The notes below the pieces were generated by a model, which had not been told where the DNA came from, searched no databases, and saw nothing but the letters and a program-made list of their open reading frames with translations. From Agelaius tricolor (lineage: Eukaryota > Chordata > Aves > Passeriformes > Icteridae), in NCBI GenBank assembly GCA_023055355.1, contig JALJCS010000038.1:310001-374000 (forward strand): DNA of 64,000 bases, read 5' to 3'. Positions 27,001 through 39,219 of the stretch are shown here, piece by piece. The translations under genes and the position numbers were made by a program. Each line of letters begins with the position of its first letter. Position 1 is the first letter of the stretch.

Positions 27001-30000
27001 CTTGTCACTTAGGTACAGGACTGAGACCCATTTAGTAGATGTGAACACAGATTTCTTTTTTTGATCAACACCTCATACAGTGACATTGCAATAAAGCTCA
27101 AGTATTTGATGTCATTATCTAACCTTGTCAGAGCAGCTCATAAATTCAGAATAAGCAAGTATTTAGTATTATTTGCTCTAACAGAGCCTCATTGGCATTT
27201 GCCATTCAGATATGGAACACGCCCAAGGTGGCATGGTCTGTTTTGCTAAGGAAGTCTCCTTCTGTGTTCCTGCAGAGCCAAGAACTCCAGCAGAGTCTGT
27301 GTTGAACACTGAGCCTGCAGCAAAAAGACTGAAGAGGTATTTATTGGATGGGGTATTGAGATAGTTACTGAGTTTAGAATTGTTGTCTAATTTTATTTTC
27401 TGATAATTAGGGCTGTATACTCTATTGGCCTCATGTCTAGCATGTAAGAGGTATTTCAGATGCTTGTGAACAGCTTGCTTCAGAAAATCTTTTGGTGCTT
27501 GCTGAGATACCGGGTGTTGTGGGGTCTCTGCTAGGGAAAGAATGAAAAATGAGAGATGCTGCTCCTCTAGATGTGCAACAAAGCTGATTTTGCTCATGTA
27601 TTCTTCTGCTAGGATCCCTGTAAGAAGCATAGAAGTTCTTCTCTATTCTGGTGTATTTCTCTTAAGTTTCTTCCCTGAATGTCAAAAAAATGAAATGAGC
27701 AGAAAGGGAAAGAAAGCCTTGGAATATATTAGGTTACGGTAGGTGTACAAGAGGGTAATTTATTTCGAGAAATGATAAAGAAAAGAGAATCAATACTCCC
27801 TAGTATCCATGAGCGTTGAGTTCTGTATCCCTTCTGCAAAGGTTGTCTTGCCAGTATCTCTGCCTGTTGGGTAAAAATAGACAAAGGCAATCCTATTATC
27901 CCCCAGGGATGTGCGGCAGGCTGGCCTTGGCAGGCCCATCCCGGCTCTGCCGGCCTGCCCGGGGTGCGGCAGGGACAGGCAGGGCTGCATTGCCATCTAG
28001 TGGGAAGGCACCTCGCGGAGTTCCCGCTGCCATCTGCGCCGGGCTGGTCCTCTCCCAGAACTGTCACCCTTGGCTGGTGTGGAGGGAGAAGAGGAAGGAG
28101 TGAATACAGATTTCTGTAGGCACTGACTTGAGAATTCTCCAGCATATGTTAACGACGATGAGTCAGGACTCCTGGGCCCTCTTCTTACCTTCCCTGACAG
28201 GCGTTCGCCGCCTGCTTTTGCACAAGTTTCCTCACCTCGCTGTTTCCCATCTGTAGATTACAGATTAATGGATAGCTTTATCTTGATAATGTAATCCTGG
28301 AATATTCCAGGATTACATTATCAAGATAATATCCAAACATCAAAGTAAAACATTAAAGAGTGGTAAATATTGTGTGCTCGGGGACTGTCGTGAGTTATGG
28401 ACTCTGATTAGCAAGAAAGTGAATAAATTCAATTAAAGCTAGGTCGAATACATTTGAGTGCATGCTTTGTTAATCTGTTTGCCAAAGCTAATTTAATTTT
28501 AATTACCTTAATATTTAGCAGGGTATTAATCAAAGTCCTGTTACATGCACTGAAAACAAGAATCAAGTCTGAGGAATGACAGCTCTCACTGCAGCAAGCC
28601 AGCTATTAGGAAAATTCTTTCCTAAGCTGCAGTTAGGGACTGCCAGATTTAATGCATATATTATGGCTGGTATTTACCTAGAATAGAGTATTCCCTAGCT
28701 TTTTTTTTTGAAGTGTTTCTAGTATCTTCCAATGAACAGATGAAGGATTTGTGAAAAAAAAATAGTTTACTGTTCTCATACTGCCCTTCACAAATGAGAA
28801 GGGCATTCCCCCCATCTTTGTCATAAAATTGTGTTTCATGCTTCATTGTTCCATTTCCCTTTACCCAGAAATACCAGCCTCCTTCTTCATTTCAGGTTTT
28901 TCCCACTTCTGCCTTTGCTCCTATGTACCATCTGTACACCTGGAACAACATCCTCATTCCAGTGCAGAAAGCACTCATCATCTTCAAATCCTCCTTGAAC
29001 ACCCACTTCTAGCATGGCATGACAAGTATCCATAGCATACCATTTTCTCTTTAAATCATGCTCATGGTGGCTTTTGCTCCCTTAGATCGCTCCTTAGGTT
29101 TGCAGTTCAGGCTGCAAGCCCTCACCCTGAGTGCTGGCACCATCTGTGTGTGGTACCGTCAGCGTTGAGCCTGCTGGCAGCACCTGACAAATAATGTTAA
29201 TGCCAGTCACTCTTGTTTAATTCGTGTTTGCAGTGCCCAAACCCTGCTGCATATTTATAGCCGTGTAACCCAGTTCCCTTATCACTTATCAATCTGATAA
29301 ATTATGCGATGTGCGTATAACTGGATGCGCTGCCTGCGCTATCCTCTGTCCTCCTGGAGCAGAAGGTGCTGCTCCCTCTTGGCCCAAGGACACCAGCAGG
29401 TGGGAATTTGAGCCGCCCTCAGAGCAGACAGTCAAGTCATGGTGGAAAGTTAGTCCTGACAGAAAAATGGGAGATGTAGAAAGAGACTGCTGAGAACACT
29501 TTGTGCCCTTTGGAAGTCAGACATTTATTCTCAATACTCCCCTCAGGAGCGCTTTTCTCCTCAGCAGATCACCAAAAGCAAGGCCCTTTTGATTTGCATC
29601 TTGTAGAGTTTCACTTCCCCCACAAGCAGAGCTGTAGGGACTCTGAAATGAAACATGATTGGTATGAATAGAACAGGCAGCTGTGGTGAAATCCCTGTAA
29701 AGGCACCATGGAGAACTCCTTCAGTACTAATAGGTCTCTTCTCTCATGTACAGAGCAGCCAGGAACACTGTCCAGGTGTCGCAATTTCCCTACAGGACAC
29801 CAGTCATGACAGGAGAGAGCTCTCAGAGCTCTTATTGAGAATATTTCTTGTATGAACTTAAATCCCTTCAGGCTTCTTGCAGGAGAGGGCAGCTAACCAA
29901 AAAATCAGTTGTAGCTTTCTTGTCCAGATTATTGCTGTTTCTGAATCTGTTCTAGAACACCCACTCTACATTATTTTATTTACTTCTGCCAAATTCTTCC

Positions 30001-33000
30001 TGAAATACCACTTCAGTAGCTTATTGATTTGTGTTTAGTGGAGAGTGTGGTAGGTTAGACCCCAGCCTGTGCCTTGGTGTGCCTTTTGAAACTTGTGTCT
30101 GTAACATGGCAATTAAGGTACTTTTCTTGATATCCTTGAAGTGTGACTGGCGAGTCTGCATTAGAGGATGCCACAGACAGCAAGAAAGCAGGAGTCTCAT
30201 GCACCCATGCCCAAGCTGATGGTGAGTTGCTGAACCCTGTGATTCGAACTTTTAGGGCTCTCCTTGGTGGAACAGCACCTGTAGGTCCCATGGATCTACA
30301 GAAATGTTCTTCCCCCAGTTGTACAGGATGGGGAAAGCAGGATAAAATCTAGAAACCAAATACAAACTATGTCCCCTAATATCTGTCACCTGCCAAAGGC
30401 AAATGATTGGATGTTTCTGTCTTAATAATTAAGGATAAGGAGAAAGGTTTGTGAGCTGGCTTATGGCCAACAGTGCTGTGAGGAAAGCTCCCTGACTTCA
30501 CTTACCTGCTGCTCTGTTTTTCCTGTCATTGCTGTTTTGATTTAAGACTGCTAAAAGGACTCTCCCTTCTTAGGTGCAGACAATGCAAAGGAGTACACAG
30601 CTGAAGATCTCTCCAGAGAGAGGAAATTCTCAGAGGAACCGAAGGCTCCTGAGGTGAGCAGACACCGCTCCATGCAGGGGTGGTGCAGAACATACAACCT
30701 CCCCCTCCATCCTGGAGAAGCCCGTTGCCACTGGGAACCAGCTGGCACCCACGTCTGGAGCTCTGTCTCCTGCTGTAAGCTGTTGTCCCTGGCAATAAGG
30801 CATAATATGTCTGCAATTAGTGCACAGTCTGCTCTGACTTGCTGCTTTTGTACCTCTGCTGGCCTGTTCCTTACCTACTGCTGCCTATGGATGGGGCATT
30901 CATTAAGATTTTTGTATTCAGCTGGAAAGATGGAAAGCTGAATAGATTACATAGAGTTAAAACTCTGTGTGGAGGGCCATAGCTAAATACATCTTTCATA
31001 TTGCTAAAGAGCAAGTGTAAAAAGATTCAGGTGGTGTTAAAAGATTCAACCTGAGAGTCTTTTGCATGAAATATGTGGCCCCCATGCTAGATGTTAAATC
31101 AGGACCTCAGGCTGTGTAAAGCTGTGAGCAGACAAAGATTTAACCTCAGGTGTGAATCAGACTTGACAGTCTTCCATAATTGGAGACATTTATTGATGTG
31201 ATCAAATGTATCATCCTGCCCATGTCTGAGTTCCTGACTCCATCAGGTGTTGTGCTGAGTAGGCTTTAGTTTTGCTGTGGAGAAAAATGAGCTGATTGTG
31301 TCCCTTAGCAACAATTGTTTGTGGCTCCTGTCCCCAGAGACTGGATCATACAGTGGCTGCAGAGGCTGCAGAAACAACCATCTGTGCTAATAGGGCTGGT
31401 GCTATGACACAGGGATCGCTGATTTAGCAGCTTTGGGAGGAGTGTGTATGAGAGTCATGATCAGCCTCCTGTGGGCTCCAGCTGAAGTGCATTTTCCTAA
31501 AGGCTAGAGAGCTTAGGTGACATACAAAAAGCAGGTGTAATTTTTATTCTACTGAGGGATTGAACTTAATGTTGACTCCTTCTTTTGACAGGTGTTGAGC
31601 TCTGGAGGTTCACTGAAAGTGACTATTCAGCAGAGCAGTGAGAGCAGAGCTATCAGTACAACAGCTCTGAAACCAGGGCACTGGGCCTGCGACGTGGGCA
31701 CAGCTGATCCCAACCCGGAATCCGTCCTTAAATTCTACTGTTACATCTGCAAGACCAATTGCTGCAGTCAGCAGGTAAAAATGCACAGCTCTGACAGGGA
31801 TGCAGGTGGTCAAGAGATGGGAGTTAAATGGCTGATCTCTTGTTAGCAAGGGCTCGTGTTTTAGGAACAAGGAACATCAGAAATGATGACAAGTATGCAG
31901 ATAAAATAAACCTCTCCTGAGAGCTGGCAAGCAACCTGCTAGAGAGAGAATGTGGGCGGATCCACAGGCAGCCATGCTCTTAAGCTTTTATATTTCATTG
32001 TTAAACAGCAGTCAAAAGAAAGGAAAGCATAGCTCATACCTATTATTTTCTGTGTTTGGAATACATTTAAAAGGATTTTTCTCCTAACCTCTCTTTCAGA
32101 ATTTCCAATCCCACATGGCTGGAATTCAGCACCAGCAGCGACTTGGGGAGATTCAGCACATGAGCAATGTTTGTTTTGTTTCACTACTGCCCATGGTGAA
32201 ACAGCAGAAGGTGCTAGCAGGAAAAGATGGGTAAGTGTTGGTCTGCAGTAGAAAATTGGATCTGAGTGTGGCCCTATATGGGTTCTAAAATTTTTCACTG
32301 CATCAGGGTGCCTCTCAGTTTAAGGTAAGGTACAAACCCCCTCTGGTTTCAAGGGCCTTAATCTCCTTCAGGCAACTTTCTATCTTGCTGAAGGATACCA
32401 GAGTTGACTTTGACCTGTGTAGTTTTTAATACAGTAGATTAAGTAGGAGACCTGTTTTATCTGGTGCATTTCTGTCAGCACAAGCTAAAGCAACCTGTAA
32501 GTGGGTGAGAAATAGAGAAGATAAATTCGAGCCTGTAAAGATAGGAATTGTGAAGAAAACAATGCCAGGGACAGATTGCTACCTGCAGTATTCCATGGAG
32601 AATGAAAAAGGTGTGACTTCCAGCTCTATCTGTTCTCACTTCAGAGAGACCCAGCAGCGGTGGTGTAACACCTGCCAGGTGCATTTCACAGGGGACCTCA
32701 TCAAACATCGCAGGACCCAGGAACACAAGGTAACAGCCTTGGACTTCATTTTGCACTGACCTTTTGTCTGGGGATTAAATGGAAGTGTGTAGCAACTCTG
32801 CTCCCCAAGCAGCAAAGGAGAAGTGACTGAAGTGGAGGGGTGCACAGTAAGTTCTGCCAGTAACTCCCTCCACAAGGGCACTGCAGTGCTACCTCCTGCC
32901 TCTGGCATTGTTGGAGCTTCCAGTTGTCATGACATGTCAGTATGGCCTGAGGCACCTCTAGTCTGTAATTCTTGACTTTTCTTAAGAAATGTGGCTTATC

Positions 33001-36000
33001 ATACTCACCTAATCAATTGAATGGAGGAGCTGGTGGGCAGCCTCTTTAAGCTAAACTTAGGCAGGCCATAGCATATTTATTGACTTCTAGGGAAGAAGTG
33101 ACAGAACATTTAAGACATGCTATTTTAAGACACACTTATTTTGCTCTGCATGTTTTTCATCTTTTTGGTGGATAAGAGTTAGGGAGCCCTTTCTGCTGAA
33201 AAAACTATTTTCTATGTGGTCTCCCAGGATGCGGGGCTGACTTTGTTTCAAGATTCATCTGCATTCCTCCAAAGCAGTGCCTCTTGTGACTTACAGAATT
33301 TTCCCTCTTTCCTTAGCTGGCCAAACGCTCGCTTCGTCCTTTCTGCACTGTCTGCAGCCGCCACTTCAAGACCCCCCGCAAGTTTGTGGAGCATATGAAG
33401 TCCCCTGAGCACAAACAGAAAGCCAAAGAGGTAATACTGCCTGTGTGGAGAGCTGTGCAGGTCTGGAGGCAGCTACACTGTAGAGCAGAATAACTTCCTG
33501 CTTTCCTGACTACTGTGGGGCTAAAAGGAAGATGTGCAGTTCTTCCAACCCTGTTTTAATTTTCATCTTTTGCTGAACTTCACTTGTTAGTGCTGAAAGG
33601 AATTGAGTGAAAAAGGGAGAAGGTGTTGGATGTTTCTAGAAGTAAGAGAGCATTATGCCCTTCTTGCAGTCCCTGCTGCTCATCACATACAATCTGTCCT
33701 GACTCTGGGCTCTTCCTTGGTTAAATGGCGAGTGCAAAGTTGATCCGATCTTTCTTTTCTGTACCTTACAGGTTAGGCTAGGAGAGAAGGAGTTGGGGAG
33801 CCCAGAAGATTCAGAGGAGTTGATCACTGTGGATGCTGTTGGCTGTTTTGAAGATGATGATGAGGAAGAGGAGGAGGAGGAGGGAGGAGCTGGTGAGGAG
33901 GAAGACCATGATGTAGTGCTGACAGAAAATGAGGATTCTACTGCCAAACAGGTATGCTGTGCAACAGAAGAAGGAATGACCTATCTGAGAATCTGCTGTG
34001 GGATCCTATGACTTAGGCTGGTTGAGCTCAGGCTTTCAAGAGTCTGCTCAATCTTGCACAGCAGTAGGGTGGGACTGGAGGGTTCTTTGAGGGCACAGAG
34101 TGATGTGGAAGAGAATCAGGCACTATGTGATGTGTGGGATACATTAAGGTGTTTCTGCTGGGCTGTACAGCTTCTGCTGTCTTCAGATATTAACCTTGTT
34201 AAGGAACACAAAGCAGTATTGACATAGTCTCTTTGAACAGCCCCGCAGTAGCTGGGTCTGATAGCAAATGTGTAGAGGTTTATCTTGACAAATACATTCC
34301 CAATAGAGAGCAGTTACCAAGAAGGAAGTACATGGCTAAGCTCCTTCAAGCTTGAAGTGCAAGGAGTGATTTTAGCCCCTGTAATGAAGTGGTCTGCTGA
34401 CATTGGGGTTTGCATCTGCCCCTGATCAAAGGCAGTGTAACTCTGTCACTGGTATGTGAATCTTCTGTTTTGCTCCCATTTTTGCTTACCAGAAAAATGC
34501 AAGAGCCTGACAATTGCCATAGATACAGTAGGCACTAATGTTCTTTCGGTTTCCAGACTGGGCTGAAGGAAGTGTCTTTGGAGGATTACGAAGGAACTGA
34601 GAAGTATTGTCCAGACACAGCCTATGGTAAGCAAGCAGAGTTAAGCACAAAGGGCCACAGAGCCTTCTCTGGCCACATGCTGTATCTGTAGGAGAGGATG
34701 GTCTCTACCTACTGTTATAATGACTTCTTGGGCCATGGTGCTCCAGCATCTGCATTGGACTGGTGCAGGTCACTGCTGCCTGGAGAAGAACCTCTCCTGA
34801 AAGCAGGATGTTTCTTTATTACTGTGTGGTAAAACATGAGGATGTGATTGATGTTTGTCAACTGCCTTTTGCTTTGAAGAAGGATGAGAGCCAGATACAT
34901 TTCTAAGGTAGGACATGGAACAAGCAGGGCAGGAGTACTGAAGAAAGTAGGTAGCAAATGAGGGATGCTCTGGAAAGATGGAGTCGGAAAGCATATTGAT
35001 TGGAATGCTTTCCAACAGAAATGCAGCTTGCAGAGAGATACTGAGCATCACTGACAGTATCAAACTCTCTGCTAGACCCAAACTGTGCATGTTTCCTCCG
35101 CTTCAGAACCCCCACGCTGTACCGAGCGGTTCCTCAGCCGTGCTGCTGGCCTGGTGGGCAGTGGTTCCTCCAGATGGCCGTGTCTGGTCCCCACCCTGTA
35201 AGCGACTGACTTCAAACCCCTAAGGGCCACTCGTGTTTGAGGAGGGCAGCTCTGCAGAGGCTGTTTTGTGCCCAAGGAGAGCTCTGTTTACACGGATCTT
35301 CCATATCGCTGTAACCTTCCACTATCGTGTGGCAGATGGAATAATGATTCATGCTGTGAATGTTCTCTGCGTGTTCCTCTTGCGCGCCTGCTGTCTTCTG
35401 CTTGGTTTGATCCCATTACATTAGATCACATGTTCTCTGTAGTTTTCCATTGTATTCTTTTCTCCCTTTTTCCCCCCTTAACGCTCTGTGTAGTTTCTTT
35501 GCTCTGGCAGCCAGATTTCTCTCTGAATATCAACCACAGCCATTCCATGGTAAGACGAGATATTCAGCAAGTCATCTTGCAAATCCCTGATTAACAGAAG
35601 CAAAGCTTTCCACCTCTCCTTCTTTACTCCCATCCCCCTTCTCTTTTAACATGCTTTCATTATTTGAGTTCCATTCAATGTGATCTGTGATTTCCCTTCC
35701 CCTCCCGTTTCGCAGGCCTGGATTTTCTGGTCCCCGTCGCAGGTTACCTCTGCAGGCTGTGTCACAAATTCTACCATAGCGACTCCGCTGCCCGGCTCGC
35801 ACACTGCAAGTCCCTGATGCATTTTGAGAACTTTCAGGTTAGACCCTTTGGCGATTGCATGGCCTGGCATTTGTTTCCCCCGTGCGTGTCTCTCCAGTGA
35901 ATCCACCACGTTAGCTGTCTTGTCTCCAGCTCATTTCCATCATCCTTGGTGTCCATTATGCTGTAGCTTTTTCCTGGTGTGCTCTGTCTTTGTCTCCCTT

Positions 36001-39000
36001 GGCCCTTGTAGATCTAAAACCAGTTAAGTCCTGCTTCCCAGCTACTGCTGCTGTCATCTTTTTGCCTGTTTCTGGCTGGGAATCTTCCTCAGAGTGTCCG
36101 CTCTGTTTGCTGAACCTGTGGAGTCTGTCATTTAGCCTAGGCCTCTTCTCTGTTAGATTACAGGTTGGTCAAGGTGGGATTGAGCAGGAGAGAGAAGCTG
36201 TTCCTTGTAAAGAAAGCTGGTGCATACACATCTCCAGGTGTGATACTGCAAGAACAGCTCCTTTAGCCAAAAGCATGGGTGTGATTCATCCAGGAAGAGG
36301 CCTGGTAAAATCAGATACCTTAGAAATCTGAAAATTTAACATTACAGACTCTTTATGTGATAGAATCTACAAGCTGGTGAGAGTCCATTTGTCCCCAGGG
36401 TCAGCCTGCAAGAGGAAGTCTGTCTCTCTGTCTGTCCCTCTCTGTCTGCTGCCCTTTCCTAGAAACTCCTTAGCACAAAGCTCTGCAAACTGATGCTGTT
36501 CCTTTGCTTTTCTGGCTCCACCTAAAGAAGCCGTATTGCCCCTCGCTGCTTTCGTATCTAAAGCTTTTCCTACTGGGCTGGCCTGGAATCTGCCTCCATT
36601 GTTCTGTCCTTGTTGACTTGCCAGGGGGTAAGGGGACTGGATTAGTACTTGTGGAGGGTACACAGGACTTGCACTGTTTCTGCCCTATCCCATGACCACT
36701 GCCTGGGCCCTCCTGTATGGGAGAGCACAATTCCCTGTCCTTGGCAAGGAGGGAGGCTCCCACATCGACTTTGTCCTCTGCCTGCACCCACAATGTACTC
36801 CCAAAAACTGCTGTGCTTCCCTACCACCTTTTTAAATAGTGTTTAAAAAAAACCTCAAATACACATACATATACCCCTAACCCCCAAAACTTCATGGTTT
36901 TCTTCTAGTCTTCAGACAGAAGAAACTATTCCCAGTCAGCCATCACTGCCTCCAGGAAGGGGTGGAGTGTTTTAGAATTCTGCCAGCACTCAGAACAGTG
37001 GATTTGGAATGGGAGGAGACCACAGCTGTTCCTTCATGGTTGCTCATCCTCTCCCACTCCTGCAGCTAGTCATCTCAGGAATGAAGGAATTGGACTTGCT
37101 GTTTTCCTGGCTTGTTTTAGATCAGCATAGAGTGAAACTGCAGCAGCAACCACTTATGTCACTCTTTTGGCCCACTTAGAGCTGAAATCAGATGCTCTTC
37201 AAATGCATGCCAGAATGACCTGGGGAGTTCATGAGAAGAGTCCAGACTTACATGTCTGCAGGCAGATAACTATTATTTTTGGCTGCCTGGGTGCCTTGGG
37301 GTTGTCACAGTCTGAGTTAAATCACTGCCAGTTGCTGGGGTATTCTCAGCAGAGTAGCTCAGCAGAGGTTTTCAAAGCAGAGAATTGTCTGCTGTTGAGA
37401 CAATTTACAGCATCACTCTGGACACCAATTTGCATGCCTGGACCTGCTTAGGTTTGGGTACAGTAGGGCTCAACTGATCCAATTCCAGTGTGATATGATA
37501 TTGTTCATATTCCTCTGTGAGGACAGAGGAAGAACAAGCCTGCAGTGATAAACTGAATTACAATGTAAAGCTGCCTGTCAGATGTGCTGTAATTCCACAT
37601 TGCAGACTGGTGAAAGGCATTGTGCTCGAAATTGTTTCCTTAAATTGTCAGGTGTAATGCTAGTGCCAGTTCAAAGAACCCTTTAGCAGGCAGCTGAAAG
37701 GGACTTGATTATGATGGGAACTGCTGTGGGAAAGAGTGAACTTCAGTTTGTTCCTTTAGGTCACATCTCTCCGGGCATTGAAGACTGGGTTCCTGCTCTC
37801 TGTTAGCTAGCTACAGTGAGTTGTTTTCCTGAAATCCAGTCTAGAACATGCGTAGTACCATTTTAATTTCTTTACAGACCTCTACTGGTTCATCATGATA
37901 GTGAGTGCAAATGAGTCCTTTTATTGTTGATATGCTTACCTTTACTCTGTGGAAAACCCCAGTGACTTGTAACAAGATATAATTGATATGATATTCTAGC
38001 CTTCCTGTCAACAGTTCCACTGACTGTGCAGATTGTATCAACAGAGTGAAGAAATACAAAGCTTTCAGCTTAAGCCTTGCTTTGGCTGATAAACATTAAA
38101 CCACAGCAGTAGCTGAGGGCTGTGCAGAGCCTCACATGCCCAGGGTATGTGTCCTGGCAGTAGCTGAAGCAGGAGCTGTCACTTGCACTGTTGCATCTAC
38201 AGAGTCCTGAGTCTGACTGACATTAACAGTTGCCAGATCATGATTTCTGTCTCGGGAACCACAGGTCTGCCATGCACTCGCTCAGCATTAAGTAAATGCG
38301 AGAGGGACTTAATTATATAATAAACTTTTCCTCACAGGAGCTGACCCTTCTCTGTTGAGAGCCTCAGCAGCCAGGCCAGGAGCTGCTGAGATCACTTGTG
38401 CCCCTGCCACTCACCACTGTTTTTGTACAGGTGTTCCTGGACCAGCTGCTGCTTTGCTGCAGTGACAGGAGCTGAGCTGGGCTTCTCTCTCACGTTGGTT
38501 TGTTTGTATTTGCAGAGATACAAGGCAGCAAGGCATCGTGCCACGGCTGCCTACCCCGAGGCTCCTTTGCATTCCCAGGGCTCCAGCTCCCAATTGCTGG
38601 ATGATCCAAAACAGCCTCTTGCTACAACAGCACATACCAGCAAGAAGATGAATGATGATCATGGGATAGATAAGGAGGGCACAGAGCTGTCAGCCCTGCA
38701 AGAACAAACTTCAAGGTCTCTGGAGGGTAAGGGTGAGCTGGCCACCTCTAGGCCAGAGGGCAAGAGCCTGGCCAGTGTGACTGATGATGTGTGTGGTATC
38801 ATGGTTGTAGAAGAAGAAAGTCTACAGGACAAGTCCACTGCCACTAGTGCCGACTGCCTGTTCTCTGAGGAGAGCCACACCGTAGGGGAGCCCCTGGGAC
38901 GTGAGGAAGAAGCCAACACAGCCAGGCAGAGGGCAGGCACAGACGACCACCAGGATCCAGGGAGTGGAGGAGGCTTAGGACAGAAGGAGGCAGCAGATGC

Positions 39001-39103
39001 AGGCCAGGAGGCAGCAGCAGAGCCTTCCTCCCTCGCCAAAGGTGAGACAGGCGGTCTCACCTCTGCTGGGTGCAGACGCTCTTCCAGGCGCAAACCCAGA
39101 TAG
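20529..39103 (+). CDS. CIZ1: CDKN1A-interacting zinc finger protein 1 (Ciz1)
   Basis: CIZ1 is a nuclear-matrix protein that promotes initiation of DNA replication through cyclin/p21 contacts and anchors Xist in mammals. Coding exons: 20529-20632, 22505-22620, 25102-25268, 26234-26369, 27276-27336, 30142-30221, 30574-30653, 31592-31774, 32100-32230, 32645-32729, 33317-33430, 33772-33951, 34557-34626, 35716-35837 and 38516-39103. All introns are GT-AG and phases join to 2,217 nt (738 aa). The start MFNQQQFQQQ is glutamine-rich, followed by LQQFFPQATRHSLLGPPPVGV as in human CIZ1. Three zinc fingers follow (C298/C301/H314/H320, C360/C363/H374/H380, C391/C394/H407/H413), then ITVDAVGCFE plus an acidic tract, then a matrin-type finger (C515/C518/H532/H538). 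The last exon ends in a basic RRSSRRKPR tail. The human protein is 898 aa; the missing part is the Gln-rich middle. The 30,142 exon has a weak acceptor and is the least certain. Confidence 0.93.
20633..25101 (+). other. CIZ1: CIZ1 introns 1 and 2
   Basis: Intron 1 (20,633-22,504) begins in the CpG island and becomes AT-rich. Intron 2 (22,621-25,101) is plain AT-rich sequence. Apart from a 14-bp direct duplication (24,037-24,064) I see nothing recognisable in them, and no open frame here resembles a CIZ1 segment. Confidence 0.6.
24037..24064. repeat. 14-bp direct tandem duplication
   Basis: The unit AATAGGAAAAGATA is present twice without spacer, in CIZ1 intron 2. It is a small local duplication with no evident function. 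Confidence 0.8.
27988..28006 (-). promoter_or_regulatory. CTCF-like site, reverse orientation
   Basis: The minus strand core CCACTAGATGGCA (28,003-27,991) matches the CTCF consensus CCASYAGRKGGCR at all 13 positions. It lies in a small GC-rich island inside CIZ1 intron 5 and points back toward the CIZ1 and DNM1 promoters. Binding is inferred from the motif only. Confidence 0.6.
28278..28329. repeat. Perfect 52-bp palindrome without spacer
   Basis: Each arm is 26 bp. The left arm starts TTATCTTGATAATG and ends CCTGGAAT; the right arm is its exact reverse complement and begins directly at 28,304, so the centre is AATATT. The symmetry then breaks for a few bases, after which GGATA (28,270) and TATCC (28,330) can still pair. 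It lies in CIZ1 intron 5. It would form a cruciform in DNA, or a loop-limited hairpin in the pre-mRNA. Confidence 0.95.
35107..35197 (+). other. Candidate cryptic or poison exon in CIZ1 intron 13
   Basis: A pyrimidine-containing acceptor (TTTCCTCCGCTTCAG) and a consensus-like donor (CT|GTAAGC) bracket 91 nt with several CpG, unlike the flanking intron. Read in the CIZ1 phase it is open, but its length is not a multiple of three, so inclusion would frameshift the matrin-finger exon. It may be an alternative NMD exon or a chance pair of sites. Confidence 0.3.
35838..38515 (+). other. CIZ1: CIZ1 intron 14
   Basis: This 2.7-kb intron precedes the long terminal coding exon. I see no repeat or gene in it. 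The open frames around 36,367-36,846 on both strands are chance; none joins CIZ1 in phase with splice sites. Confidence 0.6.
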
Positions 39104-39213
39104 AGTGGCCTTAAAGGAGAGCCCTTTACAATATGATATTTGCTGGAAATGTTTATTTTCTGAGTCTTTTAATAGAGCAAAACCTTCAACTTTACTGCTG
39201 TTTTTATTTTAAG

Positions 39214-39219
39214 AATAAA
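39214..39219 (+). terminator. CIZ1: CIZ1 poly(A) signal (AATAAA)
   Basis: A canonical AATAAA lies 111 bp after the CIZ1 stop codon. It is followed by a TG-rich stretch (CTTTAGCGTGTC, GTGTTGCTT), which suits the downstream element. It implies a short 3'UTR. Confidence 0.7.

Larger units (their letters stand above)
27337..30141 (+). other. CIZ1: CIZ1 intron 5, with a GC-rich island
   Basis: This 2.8-kb intron separates the RTPAESV exon from the SVTGESALED exon. Its 27,900-28,065 segment is GC-rich with several CpG, unlike the flanks, and includes the reverse CTCF-like site. The perfect palindrome at 28,278 lies 275 bp further. In mammals a Gln-rich coding segment occupies this part of the protein; I find no equivalent open frame here. 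Confidence 0.6.
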
